From contig CAMPGT010000001.1 in the NCBI GenBank assembly GCA_946885665.1, forward strand, positions 18,436 to 82,435: 64,000 bases of DNA, given 5' to 3'. The DNA comes from an uncultured Chitinophagaceae bacterium (GTDB taxonomy: Bacteria; Bacteroidota; Bacteroidia; Chitinophagales; Chitinophagaceae). Both the position numbers and the translations under genes were made by a program. The notes below the pieces were generated by a model. That model was given only the letters and a program-made list of their open reading frames with translations, was not told the origin of the DNA and did not search any database. This document shows, in pieces, positions 35,936 to 44,611 of the stretch; position 1 is the first letter of the stretch, and each line of letters begins with the position of its first letter.

Positions 35936-36979
35936 ATGAGCTTTTTGCAAAAAATATCATACTACTGGTGGTGCCAAATCGCGGGGTGGGGAATAGTGGC
36001 GCTTTCCTTCCTGTTCTTTGCCGGTTCATTCGGACAGGGCATCACGCGGGAGTACCTCCTGAAAATCATTATCATCGTGGTTTGCGGCATCTTCAGCACA
36101 CACATGCTCCGCTTGTTCATGCTGGCCAAAAACTGGCTGTTGCTTCCCATAGAAAAACTGCTCATCCGCCTTTGCGCCGCTGTCATTGTGACGCTGATCT
36201 TCAACGGACTGCTGGTAATAGTAATGGATCAATTGGCCGGCATCGATGCAAACCGCCGCAACCTCGATTTCATTACGCGGCTCATCGGTAACATGATCGA
36301 CAGCGGTATCTGGATCATCCCCTGGGTTTTGCTGTATTATTTCTACCACTACTACATGAAGAGCCGCCGCCAGCAACTCGACACCCTCAAACTCGAGGCC
36401 CTCGTAAAAGAACTGGAGCTGAAAACCATAAAGGCCCACATCAACCCGCATTTTATTTTCAATTCACTCAACAGCATCCGCGCACTGATCGATGAAAACC
36501 CCGGCAGGGCCCGCAATGCCGTTACCAACCTGAGCAACATCCTGCGCAGCAGCATGCAGGCCGAAAAAACAGAAACCGTTGCGCTTGAAAGGGAATTGAA
36601 TATTGTGAAAGATTACCTGGCGCTTGAATATATCCGGTTCGAGGACCGGCTCAAAATTGAATACAACATCGATATTGAAACGCTGAACCAGCCGGTGCCG
36701 CCGATGATGTTGCAAACGCTCGTGGAAAATGCCATCAAGCACGGTATCGGCAAACAGATCAACGGCGGGATAGTTAAAGTGACATCTGATTTCAATAACG
36801 ATTACCATGAACTGATCGTTCAGAATTCGGGCCGCCTGAACGGTAGTATAAACGACAATGGATTTGGGTTATCGAGCACCCGCAACCGCCTTTATCTTTT
36901 GTTTGGCGACAAAGCAAAATTTGACATCGCACAGGTGGGCGAACTTGTTGTGGCCCGGGTGCTGATTCCCAAATCATAA
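35936..36979 (+). CDS. LytS/YehU-type sensor histidine kinase
   Basis: A 347-residue kinase with four hydrophobic helices (about 12-32, 42-62, 76-98, 122-140), a short coiled linker and a His_kinase domain with the phosphoacceptor motif INPHFIFNSLNSIRALID (His172), followed by a HATPase domain (MLQTLVENAIKHGIGK; GFGLSSTRNRL). There is no extracellular sensor domain. It is paired with a LytTR regulator 32 bases downstream. The signal is unknown; such pairs in Bacteroidota are numerous and mostly uncharacterised. Confidence 0.9.
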   Translation: MSFLQKISYYWWCQIAGWGIVALSFLFFAGSFGQGITREYLLKIIIIVVCGIFSTHMLRLFMLAKNWLLLPIEKLLIRLCAAVIVTLIFNGLLVIVMDQLAGIDANRRNLDFITRLIGNMIDSGIWIIPWVLLYYFYHYYMKSRRQQLDTLKLEALVKELELKTIKAHINPHFIFNSLNSIRALIDENPGRARNAVTNLSNILRSSMQAEKTETVALERELNIVKDYLALEYIRFEDRLKIEYNIDIETLNQPVPPMMLQTLVENAIKHGIGKQINGGIVKVTSDFNNDYHELIVQNSGRLNGSINDNGFGLSSTRNRLYLLFGDKAKFDIAQVGELVVARVLIPKS

Positions 36980-37011
36980 CATCTTCGATACGGAAATTAA
37001 AAAACAAACGG

Positions 37012-37743
37012 ATGAAAGCTATAATCATAGATGATGAGCGGCTTGCCCGCAACGAGCTGAAAAAAATGCTGACCGAATTTCCTGAGGTCGAAGTGGTTGC
37101 CGAAGCCGCAAATGCCGATGAAGGCATGGAGAAAATAGAAAGTTTTGCACCCGACCTGGTGTTCCTCGACATCCAGATGCCCGGAAAAACCGGCTTCGAC
37201 ATGCTCGCAGAACTGGACAAGGCGCCCAACGTGATCTTTACAACGGCATACGATGAATTTGCGCTCAAAGCCTTTGAAGTGAACGCGCTCGATTACCTCC
37301 TTAAGCCGGTGGAAACAAAACGCCTTGCCGATGCCATCCAAAAATATCATTCATTTGAAGAGAGGGAAGACCAACCTTCTCAACCGGCAAATTATAACCG
37401 CTCGGTGCTCAACGAAACGGACCAGGTGTTCGTGAAGGATGGGGAACGCTGCTGGTTCGTAAAGCTGACGGACATCCGCCTCTTCGAAAGCGTCGGCAAT
37501 TATGCGAAAGTATATTTCGGAGCGAATAAACCCCTCATCCTGAAATCGCTGAATGCATTGGAAGAAAGGCTCGACGAAAAGATCTTTTTCAGGGCGAACA
37601 GGAAACACATTGTGAACCTGAGGTTGATAGAAAAAATAGAACCCTATTTTAACGGCGGGCTGCTGCTTGAACTGAAAGGGGGCGAGAAGATCGAAGTGAG
37701 CCGCCGGCAAACCGTTAAGTTCAAAGAGATGATGAGCCTCTGA
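37012..37743 (+). CDS. LytTR-family response regulator
   Basis: A 243-residue regulator. Receiver domain with IIDDERLARNEL, the phosphoacceptor Asp53 (LVFLDIQMPGKTGFD), FTTAYDEFAL and LDYLLKPV; then a LytTR DNA-binding domain (about 135-240; WFVKLTDIRLFESVGNYAKV, FFRANRKHIVNLRLI). It is the partner of the upstream LytS-type kinase. No obvious LytTR direct repeats were seen near neighbouring genes, so the target is unknown. Confidence 0.92.
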   Translation: MKAIIIDDERLARNELKKMLTEFPEVEVVAEAANADEGMEKIESFAPDLVFLDIQMPGKTGFDMLAELDKAPNVIFTTAYDEFALKAFEVNALDYLLKPVETKRLADAIQKYHSFEEREDQPSQPANYNRSVLNETDQVFVKDGERCWFVKLTDIRLFESVGNYAKVYFGANKPLILKSLNALEERLDEKIFFRANRKHIVNLRLIEKIEPYFNGGLLLELKGGEKIEVSRRQTVKFKEMMSL

Positions 37744-37755
37744 GCGGAACCTTAC

Positions 37756-38580
37756 TCATGATTTGACCGCGTAAATCATTATATCGCTGCCGGGATTTTT
37801 TGGGAAAAGTATTTTTGACGTTGCCCGGTAACGGTGCCGCTTCAACAATGCAATGAATTGCTCAAGCCGATCCGCACCGTGCATGCTTCGGTGAAACTCG
37901 ATAATAAATTGCCGGATCTTTCCTGACTGCAACGTTTCATGATGCTCGAGATCCGAAAGAATGTCTATTTCAGCTCCTTCCACATCTATTTTTACCAGCT
38001 CGATATTTTCAAAACGCTGCAAAAATCCGGACAACCTGGTGGCGCGTACTTCCTCGGTTAGTGCGTTGCGGTTCGTTGCTTCAAGAGAAGCATTGATGAC
38101 AGAATCCGCCACATGCAGAGTCATCGCGCGGTCAACGTTCGACAAAGCGTTTTCATGAATGAATACATTGTTCAGTTTGTTTTCTTCTATATTTCTTCGG
38201 AGAAAATAGAGTGCTTTGCTGTATGGTTCAAAACAATGAATAACTGCATCGGGAAACAATGATCTGAAGTATAACGCGGATATGCCGATGTTCGCACCGC
38301 AGTCAATAATGACGGGCGATTTTATTGATGCTGCGAAATGGTACTCCTGGTCCACAAATTTCTCTTTGATCAGTTGGCTGGCGACGGCATGGGCGGGGGC
38401 ATGAATGATGAATCGTCCGAGCCGGACATGCACGCTGCCCGTTTTCTTTCCGAATCTTTTGGACAATGCAAGAGTAACCAGCGCACGCAACAAGGCAAAG
38501 CGCGACACCGCAGGGTTTCTTTTGAAGGCGGCGACTAAAAATGGTTTGATGAGTGTAAAAAGCATTTGCGTGCGCTTCAA
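37756..38580 (-). CDS. FkbM-family SAM-dependent methyltransferase
   Basis: A 274-residue protein with the FkbM fold: SAM-binding VIIDCGANIGISALYFRSLF, then VIHCFEPYSKALYFLRRNI, NNVFIHENALSNVDR and ELVKIDVEGAEIDILSDLEH. FkbM enzymes O-methylate sugars or small secondary metabolites; many in Bacteroidota methylate surface glycans. It sits 6 bases downstream of the GH9 gene on the same strand. Substrate unknown. Confidence 0.85.
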   Translation of the reverse strand: MKRTQMLFTLIKPFLVAAFKRNPAVSRFALLRALVTLALSKRFGKKTGSVHVRLGRFIIHAPAHAVASQLIKEKFVDQEYHFAASIKSPVIIDCGANIGISALYFRSLFPDAVIHCFEPYSKALYFLRRNIEENKLNNVFIHENALSNVDRAMTLHVADSVINASLEATNRNALTEEVRATRLSGFLQRFENIELVKIDVEGAEIDILSDLEHHETLQSGKIRQFIIEFHRSMHGADRLEQFIALLKRHRYRATSKILFPKNPGSDIMIYAVKS

Positions 38581-38586
38581 TGCTTG

Positions 38587-40356
38587 TTACTTCTTTGTCT
38601 TTTGCGCTTCGGCTTCTCTTGCAGCGAGCAGGTAAATCAGCGAAGCGGTGCCGTCCATCGTCGGTTCGTTGGTGCTGTAATCGCCGAAATCGTCATGATA
38701 CACTGCCAGGTCGCTCTGAAACTGCGCATATTGATCGGGGTTATATAGCCTGAGGCCGATCAGGTTTTTGAAGATGCTGGTGTAAACCGGGCCGTCAACG
38801 AGGCCACCGTCGATTGGGTAATTTTTCAGGTGGGTGAATGAAGAATGTGGATCCACCGGCGTGTCGCCCCAAGCCGGTAATCCATACACCATGGATGTGC
38901 CCCAGGGGTTACATCCAAAGAGCCAGTCGAAATTGGCTTGTGCCAGTTCGTCGTACTGTGCGTTGCCGGAAAGTTTTTTATACCAGTAGCACTGAATGGC
39001 AAAGGAGGTGGTGAGATTGTTGCTGCACCAAATGAAAGGTATCGCCCGGTAAAAAGCATTTTTTTCAGCTTTTTCCCATACCCGGTTGATGCCGTCCCTG
39101 TAATAATTGATCACTTGCGTTTTATCGCCGCCTTTCAATCCTTTTGCAAGCTCGTAATGCCCGAGGTTGATAAAGGGGTACCACTGATAGTGTTTGGCGG
39201 TGTCTGCCCCGAGCCAGGGTGTTACCGGTTCTTGCTGTGCGTATTTCCCGGCCTCATCATAACGCCTGAGCCACGCGGCCGCCAGCTCCATATCGTCCAC
39301 CCAGTTGTCCTCTGCATAGATGTAAGGAGACAAAACAGAAACCGTTTGTGTAACGCCTGGTTTTTTTAAAGCAAAGGCATAGGCCGATGCAGCTTTACGG
39401 GCCAGTGTTTTACTATAGGTTTTGTCGGTTCGTTTATACAGTTCGGCGCCGAGCGAAAAGGCGCTGCTGAATTTGGCGGCGGTTGACGAGGTCCCCTTTG
39501 TGTCGTTCATGAACTTTCCTCTTTGCTGCGGTTCGCCATTGATAAAATATACCGGGCGTTCATAGCCACGGTTGTACTGGCTGTCTTGTTTGGGAATGCG
39601 CATGGAGATGTGATCCCTGTCGTCGGCGATCTGGTTGAAGAGCCATTCATCTTTCGGATGCATCTTCAACAGCCAGTCGAGTCCCCATTTCGCTTCGTCG
39701 AGCACATCAGCCACGCCGTTTTTCCCGTCGAGGCCGTTCGATTGTTTGGTATCGGTGAATACTTTTGAGAAGTCGCGGTAAGCGGCGAGCAGGTGATAGG
39801 TAGCGTTGGCTGAAGTTGTAGAATACTGGAGATAGTCGGTGGCATCGTGCCATCCTCCCACTACGTCTATGTGCGTGCTGTCAGGAAGGCCCGCATCTTT
39901 TCCATACAGCACGTAGCCGTCATGCGTATGGCAGCTATCTTTAAGAAAGGGATTAAACCCGGTGCGTTGCTGGCGCATGTACCTCAAGCAGAAATCGGCT
40001 GCTCCCTTGTACACGTCATTGTTAATGCTGAAGTACGGTGATTTGGCCCCACCTGCCGAAATGCAGTAAATGCCCGGTTTTTTAAAAGATGAAAAGTTGA
40101 GGCGGTACGTTTGCGAAAAAGGGCCGTAGGCGCCAAATGCTGTACCTGCCTTGCTTGTAAAAACTGTTTTACCGGAGATTGAATCGATCACTGAAAATTC
40201 GCTGATGCTTTCATTTACCTTGCCGCACCAGATGGCTACTTTAATTCCCGACGGCGTATAGCCCAACATGTTTATTCTTATCCACGCGTTCTCCTGAGCC
40301 TGTAGCAAGGATGATGATATAAGAAAGATCAATGCAAGCGTAGCAAGCGGTCTCAT
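38587..40356 (-). CDS. glycoside hydrolase family 9 (endoglucanase-like)
   Basis: A 589-residue exported enzyme: signal peptide (1-20, LLQAQ), an N-terminal immunoglobulin-like CelD_N domain (about 22-105; WIRINMLGYTPSGIKVAIWC) and a GH9 (alpha/alpha)6 barrel. Catalytic parts are visible: VVGGWHDATDYLQYSTTSA with the two conserved Asp residues (nucleophilic water activation), and the C-terminal acid Glu in DDFGDYSTNEPTMDGTASL. GH9 enzymes cut beta-1,4-glucans such as cellulose or xyloglucan. There is no T9SS tail and no SusCD pair, so it is periplasmic or outer-membrane exported and stands outside a typical polysaccharide locus. Confidence 0.9.
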   Translation of the reverse strand: MRPLATLALIFLISSSLLQAQENAWIRINMLGYTPSGIKVAIWCGKVNESISEFSVIDSISGKTVFTSKAGTAFGAYGPFSQTYRLNFSSFKKPGIYCISAGGAKSPYFSINNDVYKGAADFCLRYMRQQRTGFNPFLKDSCHTHDGYVLYGKDAGLPDSTHIDVVGGWHDATDYLQYSTTSANATYHLLAAYRDFSKVFTDTKQSNGLDGKNGVADVLDEAKWGLDWLLKMHPKDEWLFNQIADDRDHISMRIPKQDSQYNRGYERPVYFINGEPQQRGKFMNDTKGTSSTAAKFSSAFSLGAELYKRTDKTYSKTLARKAASAYAFALKKPGVTQTVSVLSPYIYAEDNWVDDMELAAAWLRRYDEAGKYAQQEPVTPWLGADTAKHYQWYPFINLGHYELAKGLKGGDKTQVINYYRDGINRVWEKAEKNAFYRAIPFIWCSNNLTTSFAIQCYWYKKLSGNAQYDELAQANFDWLFGCNPWGTSMVYGLPAWGDTPVDPHSSFTHLKNYPIDGGLVDGPVYTSIFKNLIGLRLYNPDQYAQFQSDLAVYHDDFGDYSTNEPTMDGTASLIYLLAAREAEAQKTKK

Positions 40357-40366
40357 AAAAAAGAAA

Positions 40367-41665
40367 TTAAAATTTATGCATCACCTTGTCCATTTCCTGC
40401 ACGATATTTTCATTATGCAAATTACCGATACTGCCTTCGTGCGTGTGCTTCAGCCCTTTTGAAAAATCGAATGAGAAGTTCCCCTTTTCAATTTGATCAC
40501 CCACTGTTTTATATGCTTCGCGAAAAGGAACGCCTTTGTTCACGAGTTCGTTCACCGCCTCGACGCTGAAAATGTATTTATACTTCTCGTCTTTCAGTAT
40601 ATCTTTTCTAAAGCTGATATTCGAGATCATCAATTTCGTCATGTGCAAACAGGAAGTTAGTTCAGTAAACACAGGAAACAAAATTTCTTTGGTGAGCTGC
40701 AGGTCGCGGTGATAACCCGATGGAAGATTGTTCACGAGCAGTGTCAGTTCATTGGGGACCGACTGAATCCGGTTGCAATGCGCGCGCACCAGTTCGAACA
40801 CATCGGGGTTCTTTTTATGCGGCATAATGCTGCTGCCCGTTGTAAGTTCGGAAGGGAAATAAATGAAGTTGAAGTTCTGGTTAAGGTACAGGCAGCAATC
40901 CATGGCAAGCTTTCCGAGCGTTGCGGCTATCGAAGCAAGTGCCTGTGCAACGATCTTTTCCGTTTTGCCCCTGCTCATCTGCGCATACACGGAATTGTGG
41001 TTTATCGTTCCGAAATGCAGCAATTCGGTGGTGAGCGTTCGGTTAAGAGGAAATGACGATCCGTAACCGGCGCCACTGCCCAGTGGATTTTTATTGGCGA
41101 TGGCATAGGCGGCGGATAAAAGTTCCGCATCATCCACAAGGCTTTCGGCATATGCGCCGAGCCAGAGTCCCGCAGACGAAGGCATGGCGATTTGCAAATG
41201 CGTATACCCGGGAATAAGGATGTCCCTGTGTTTCTCGCTTTGTGCGATGAGCAGATCGAACAGGCTTCTTACTTCCTCTTTTATTTTTAAGATTTCGGCG
41301 CGCAGAAACAATTTGATATCAACCGCTACCTGGTCGTTCCTGCTCCTCCCGCTGTGTATTTTTTTGCCGGCGTCTCCGATTCTCTCTGTAAGCATCAGCT
41401 CTACCTGTGAGTGGATGTCTTCTACCCCTTCGTCTATTTTAAAGTTGCCAGCTTTTATTTCGTTTAGGATAACGCGCAATCCTGCCAACGCTTTTTCTGC
41501 CTCGTCTTTTTCCATCAGCCCCGTTTGCTGCAGCATCGTCACGTGCGCGATGGTGCCGGTAACATCATGTTCCGCCAGTTGCAGGTCAAATTCATTGTCG
41601 CGGCCAACCGTGAATGTTTCGATCTGTTGCGAGGTGCTTGTATTTTCTTTGCTCCAGAGTTTCAT
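40367..41665 (-). CDS. argH: argininosuccinate lyase
   Basis: The last arginine enzyme (432 residues) splits argininosuccinate into arginine and fumarate. Fumarase-superfamily signature GSSIMPHKKNPDVFELVRAH, plus HSGRSRNDQVAVDIKLFLR, GYTHLQIAMPSSAGLWLGAY and NPLGSGAGYGSSFPLNR. The ATG at 41665 is used, not the TTG codon just upstream. It is the final gene of the leftward arginine operon. Confidence 0.95.
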   Translation of the reverse strand: MKLWSKENTSTSQQIETFTVGRDNEFDLQLAEHDVTGTIAHVTMLQQTGLMEKDEAEKALAGLRVILNEIKAGNFKIDEGVEDIHSQVELMLTERIGDAGKKIHSGRSRNDQVAVDIKLFLRAEILKIKEEVRSLFDLLIAQSEKHRDILIPGYTHLQIAMPSSAGLWLGAYAESLVDDAELLSAAYAIANKNPLGSGAGYGSSFPLNRTLTTELLHFGTINHNSVYAQMSRGKTEKIVAQALASIAATLGKLAMDCCLYLNQNFNFIYFPSELTTGSSIMPHKKNPDVFELVRAHCNRIQSVPNELTLLVNNLPSGYHRDLQLTKEILFPVFTELTSCLHMTKLMISNISFRKDILKDEKYKYIFSVEAVNELVNKGVPFREAYKTVGDQIEKGNFSFDFSKGLKHTHEGSIGNLHNENIVQEMDKVMHKF

Positions 41666-41675
41666 CAAACTTTTT

Positions 41676-42743
41676 TTAATATAGGATATTTTTCAGCAGG
41701 TTGATGTAAATATCAATGCCTTCTTTGATTTCTTCTGTATAAATAAATTCATCGGCCGTGTGGCTCCTGGCCGAGTCGCCGGGCCCCATTTTCAATGCCG
41801 GGAAAGGCATCAGCGCTTTGTCGGACGTGGTTGGCGAGCCGTAGTAAGTTCTTCCGAGTTTGATGCCCGATTGCACAACGGGATGACTAACGGGTATCAG
41901 CGACGACCGCATTCTCATGCTTCTGGGTTTCACTTCGGCGGTTACATTCTTCTTTATTTCAGCAAGCAATTCGTCAAAGGTGTACAATTCATTGACCCTG
42001 ATGTCGGCAACAAAAGCGCATTGCGGCGGCACAACGTTGTGGGCCTTGTTATCGGTATGTATAACGGTCACCGACATTTTTACCGGACCCAAAAGTTCGG
42101 ATACTTTTGGAAACTGGAAACTGCGGAACCAGTCGATATCTTTCATTGCTTTGTAAATGGCATTCTCGCCTTCGTTACGCGCCGCGTGCCCCGCTTTCCC
42201 GGTAGCCGTACAATCCAATACCAGCAGTCCTTTCTCTGCTATTGCCATTTGCATTTGCGTGGGTTCGCCTACGATGGCAAAGAAAATGTTGCCGAGGGAG
42301 GGCAGCAGTTTTTCGATGCCGTTGTGGCCCGATATTTCTTCCTCGGCTGTAGCGGCAAGCGCAATATTATACTGAAGCGAGGGCTCATTATAAAAGTGAA
42401 GAAACGTTGCCATAAGGCTTACCAGCGGGCCGCCCGCGTCGTTGCTGCCGAGGCCGAACAGCTTACCGTGTTTTTCGATCGGGGAGAAAGGATCATGGGT
42501 GTATCCCTGGTTGGGCTTTACCGTGTCGTGATGCGAGTTAAGGAGAATCGTGGGCCTTGACGCGTCAAAGAATTTGTTGAATGCGAATACGTTGTTGGCG
42601 ATCCGGGAATGTTCGATGCCCCGCTCGCCCAGGAAACGGGCGATGGCGCCCGCCGTCTGGTCTTCCTCCCTGCTGAATGAGGGGATGGAGATCAGCTCTT
42701 TGAGCAGGCCAAGCGCTTCGTTATAGGTATTTGTTGCGTTCAT
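41676..42743 (-). CDS. M20 deacylase, N-acyl-ornithine/citrulline deacetylase of the arginine operon
   Basis: A 355-residue M20 metallopeptidase. Metal-ligand motifs: LLNSHHDTVKP, LGSNDAGGPLVSLMATFL, AATAEEEISGHNGIEKLL and the dimerisation domain; the late His is in RSHTADEFIYTEEI. In this operon it should remove the acyl group. Because the carbamoyltransferase next door is the acylornithine type, the natural substrate is probably N-acetyl- or N-succinyl-citrulline rather than N-acetylornithine. The start is the ATG of MNATNTYNEAL; a longer reading runs into the repeat at 42762-42784. Confidence 0.87.
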   Translation of the reverse strand: MNATNTYNEALGLLKELISIPSFSREEDQTAGAIARFLGERGIEHSRIANNVFAFNKFFDASRPTILLNSHHDTVKPNQGYTHDPFSPIEKHGKLFGLGSNDAGGPLVSLMATFLHFYNEPSLQYNIALAATAEEEISGHNGIEKLLPSLGNIFFAIVGEPTQMQMAIAEKGLLVLDCTATGKAGHAARNEGENAIYKAMKDIDWFRSFQFPKVSELLGPVKMSVTVIHTDNKAHNVVPPQCAFVADIRVNELYTFDELLAEIKKNVTAEVKPRSMRMRSSLIPVSHPVVQSGIKLGRTYYGSPTTSDKALMPFPALKMGPGDSARSHTADEFIYTEEIKEGIDIYINLLKNILY

Positions 42744-42761
42744 TTTTTTGGGATTGGTTAT

Positions 42762-42820
42762 ACGGCAGTCGGCAATGGGCAATGTAATTAGGTTGCCGGT
42801 TGCTGTTTGCCGTTTGCCGG
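42762..42820. repeat. GGCAATG/GGCAAAC short repeats at the argB-argE boundary
   Basis: GGCAGTCGGCAATGGGCAAT-type units fill most of the 44-base argB-argE gap, and related TTGCCGGTTGC/TTTGCCGTTTGCC units (42792-42820) lie inside the last codons of argB, encoding its ANGKQQPAT tail. The two halves can pair imperfectly. Confidence 0.6.
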
Positions 42821-43606
42821 CTCTGTTTCCACCAGCCTTGTGCCGCATGCGCCGGTGATAAGATCGCCCAGGCGTTCGGCGCTGCCGATGATGACAGCTT
42901 TCACGCCCCTGTTAATGGCTGCAAAAGCATTTTCGAGCTTTGGAATCATCCCGGCAAAGATTACTTTTTCGGCCTTCAGCTTCTCGAAATCCGTTGCATT
43001 GATCACCGGGATCGCGGTCTCGTCATTGTCTGCATCCATCAGTACGCCTGCTTTTTCAAAACCATATACCAGCGTCACTTCGTACTTACCGCTCATCGCT
43101 GTGGCAATTTCCTGCGCAATGGTATCTGCATTCGTATTCAGCAACTGCCCGTTGCCGTCATGGGTAATCGGGGCCACAACAACGTCGAGCTCCTGTTGCA
43201 GCAGGCTATGAAAAAAGCCGGTGTTCACTGCATCCACATCGCCCGCGAAGCCATAATCGATGGCGGCATTCACACGTTTATGCGCCATTATCGCATTTCC
43301 GTCGGCGCCGGAAATGCCCAGTGCATTGCAGCCGTGCTGCTGCAATTGTGAAACAATATTCTTGTTGATGTACCCGCCGTACACCATTGTAACGATCTTC
43401 AGCGTTTCAGCGTCGGTGATGCGCCTGCCCTCTACCAACTGCTGTTCGATGCCGAGCCTTTCCGCCATTTTCGTCGCGAGCTTTCCACCGCCATGCACCA
43501 GTATCTTCTTCTCTTTGATATGTGAAAATTCGCGAAGAAAGGCCCTCAGTTTACTATCGTTGTCAATAATATTTCCACCGATCTTGATTACGAGGAGCCT
43601 GTTCAT
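42788..43606 (-). CDS. argB: N-acetylglutamate kinase
   Basis: A 272-residue amino-acid kinase that phosphorylates N-acyl-glutamate. Nucleotide loops LLVIKIGGNIID and KILVHGGGKLATKMAERLG, substrate-binding VEGRRITDAETLKIV, and the C-terminal MIPKLENAFAAINRGVKAVI. The start is the ATG that overlaps the stop of the upstream carbamoyltransferase by four bases. The last nine residues (ANGKQQPAT) are encoded by a short repeat and look like a recent extension. In this pathway type the acyl group could be acetyl or succinyl. Confidence 0.92.
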   Translation of the reverse strand: MNRLLVIKIGGNIIDNDSKLRAFLREFSHIKEKKILVHGGGKLATKMAERLGIEQQLVEGRRITDAETLKIVTMVYGGYINKNIVSQLQQHGCNALGISGADGNAIMAHKRVNAAIDYGFAGDVDAVNTGFFHSLLQQELDVVVAPITHDGNGQLLNTNADTIAQEIATAMSGKYEVTLVYGFEKAGVLMDADNDETAIPVINATDFEKLKAEKVIFAGMIPKLENAFAAINRGVKAVIIGSAERLGDLITGACGTRLVETEPANGKQQPAT

Positions 43607-44571
43607 CTTGCGAGCCCGTTTGCGTGAAGGATTTCGGACAATACGGCCTGTGCCGCCCACACGCGGTTGGAGGCCTGCAGGGTTACAATGCTGTTGGGCC
43701 CGTCGAGCACCTCGTCACTGAGTTCGATATTTCTCCTCACCGGCAGGCAGTGCATCACCTTTGCGTTGTTGGTTTGCGATAATTTTTCGTTGGTGAGCAT
43801 CCAGTCGGGATCGTTGCTGTAGATTTTGCCGTAATCTTCAAACGTGCTCCAGTTTTTCACGTACACGAAGTCAGCGTTTTTGAGCGCTTCTTCCTGGTCA
43901 TGGGTGATGGTGGCGCCTTTGGTAAATTGCGTATCGAGTTCGTAATCTTCAGGATGGGTAATGACAAAATCGGCTTTGCACCAGGCGTTGATCCATTGTG
44001 AAAAGCTGTTGGCCACACATTGGGGAAGCGGCTTGACGTGCGGCGCCCAGGTGAGGACAATCTTTGGTTTTTTTGCCGGCTGCTGCAAATGTTCAGTGAT
44101 GGTGATCACATCGGTGAGGCTTTGCAGGGGGTGCAGTGTTGCGCTCTCGAGGCTCACCACCGGAACGCCTGAGTACCTGATGAATTGTTTGATATAGAGT
44201 TCGCTGTAATCGTATTCCCTGTTCTTGAGCGAAGGGAACGTGCGGACGCACAGTATGTCAAAATATTTACCCATCACGGGTGCCGCGTCTTTAACATGTT
44301 CCACGGTGGTGCCGCTCATGATGGCTTCGTCTTCGAATTCGAGTGCCCAGCCTTCCTGGGTTATGTTGAACACGATTGGTTCCATCCCGAGGTTTTGCGC
44401 GGCGATCTGTGTGCTGAGGCGCGTACGCATGCTGGGGTTTAAAAACAATAAACCGATTTTTCTGTTCTTTCCGAGTTGATGGTCCTTCAGGGGATTGGCT
44501 TTATAGTTCAGCGCTTTGCTGACGAGCGTATCTATTGAAGGAACATCGTTGGCGGAAATGAAATTTTGCAT
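43603..44571 (-). CDS. argF': N-acylornithine carbamoyltransferase (AOTCase/SOTCase family)
   Basis: A 322-residue carbamoyltransferase. It has the carbamoyl-phosphate motif in the form FLNPSMRTRLSTQIAA and the C-terminal MHCLPVRRNIELSDEVLD, with LTWAPHVKPLPQCVANSF in between. These features mark the acylornithine branch found in Xanthomonas and Bacteroides, not ordinary ornithine carbamoyltransferase (which has SxRTR and HCLPxxR with an SMG loop). Residue 90, at the position of Pro90 in B. fragilis SOTCase and of the Glu that marks AOTCase, is Val here, so acetyl versus succinyl preference is open. It makes N-acylcitrulline, which the M20 deacylase then frees. Confidence 0.9.
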   Translation of the reverse strand: MQNFISANDVPSIDTLVSKALNYKANPLKDHQLGKNRKIGLLFLNPSMRTRLSTQIAAQNLGMEPIVFNITQEGWALEFEDEAIMSGTTVEHVKDAAPVMGKYFDILCVRTFPSLKNREYDYSELYIKQFIRYSGVPVVSLESATLHPLQSLTDVITITEHLQQPAKKPKIVLTWAPHVKPLPQCVANSFSQWINAWCKADFVITHPEDYELDTQFTKGATITHDQEEALKNADFVYVKNWSTFEDYGKIYSNDPDWMLTNEKLSQTNNAKVMHCLPVRRNIELSDEVLDGPNSIVTLQASNRVWAAQAVLSEILHANGLAR

Positions 44572-44611
44572 TGATGAAGGAATTTTTTTATGAATCGATA
44601 GTCATTTTTTC

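Noticed and set aside
43603..44571. Ordinary ornithine carbamoyltransferase (argF)
   Set aside because: Motifs around RTRLSTQ and HCLPVRRN, the 80s-loop sequence and the operon partners match the acylornithine branch.
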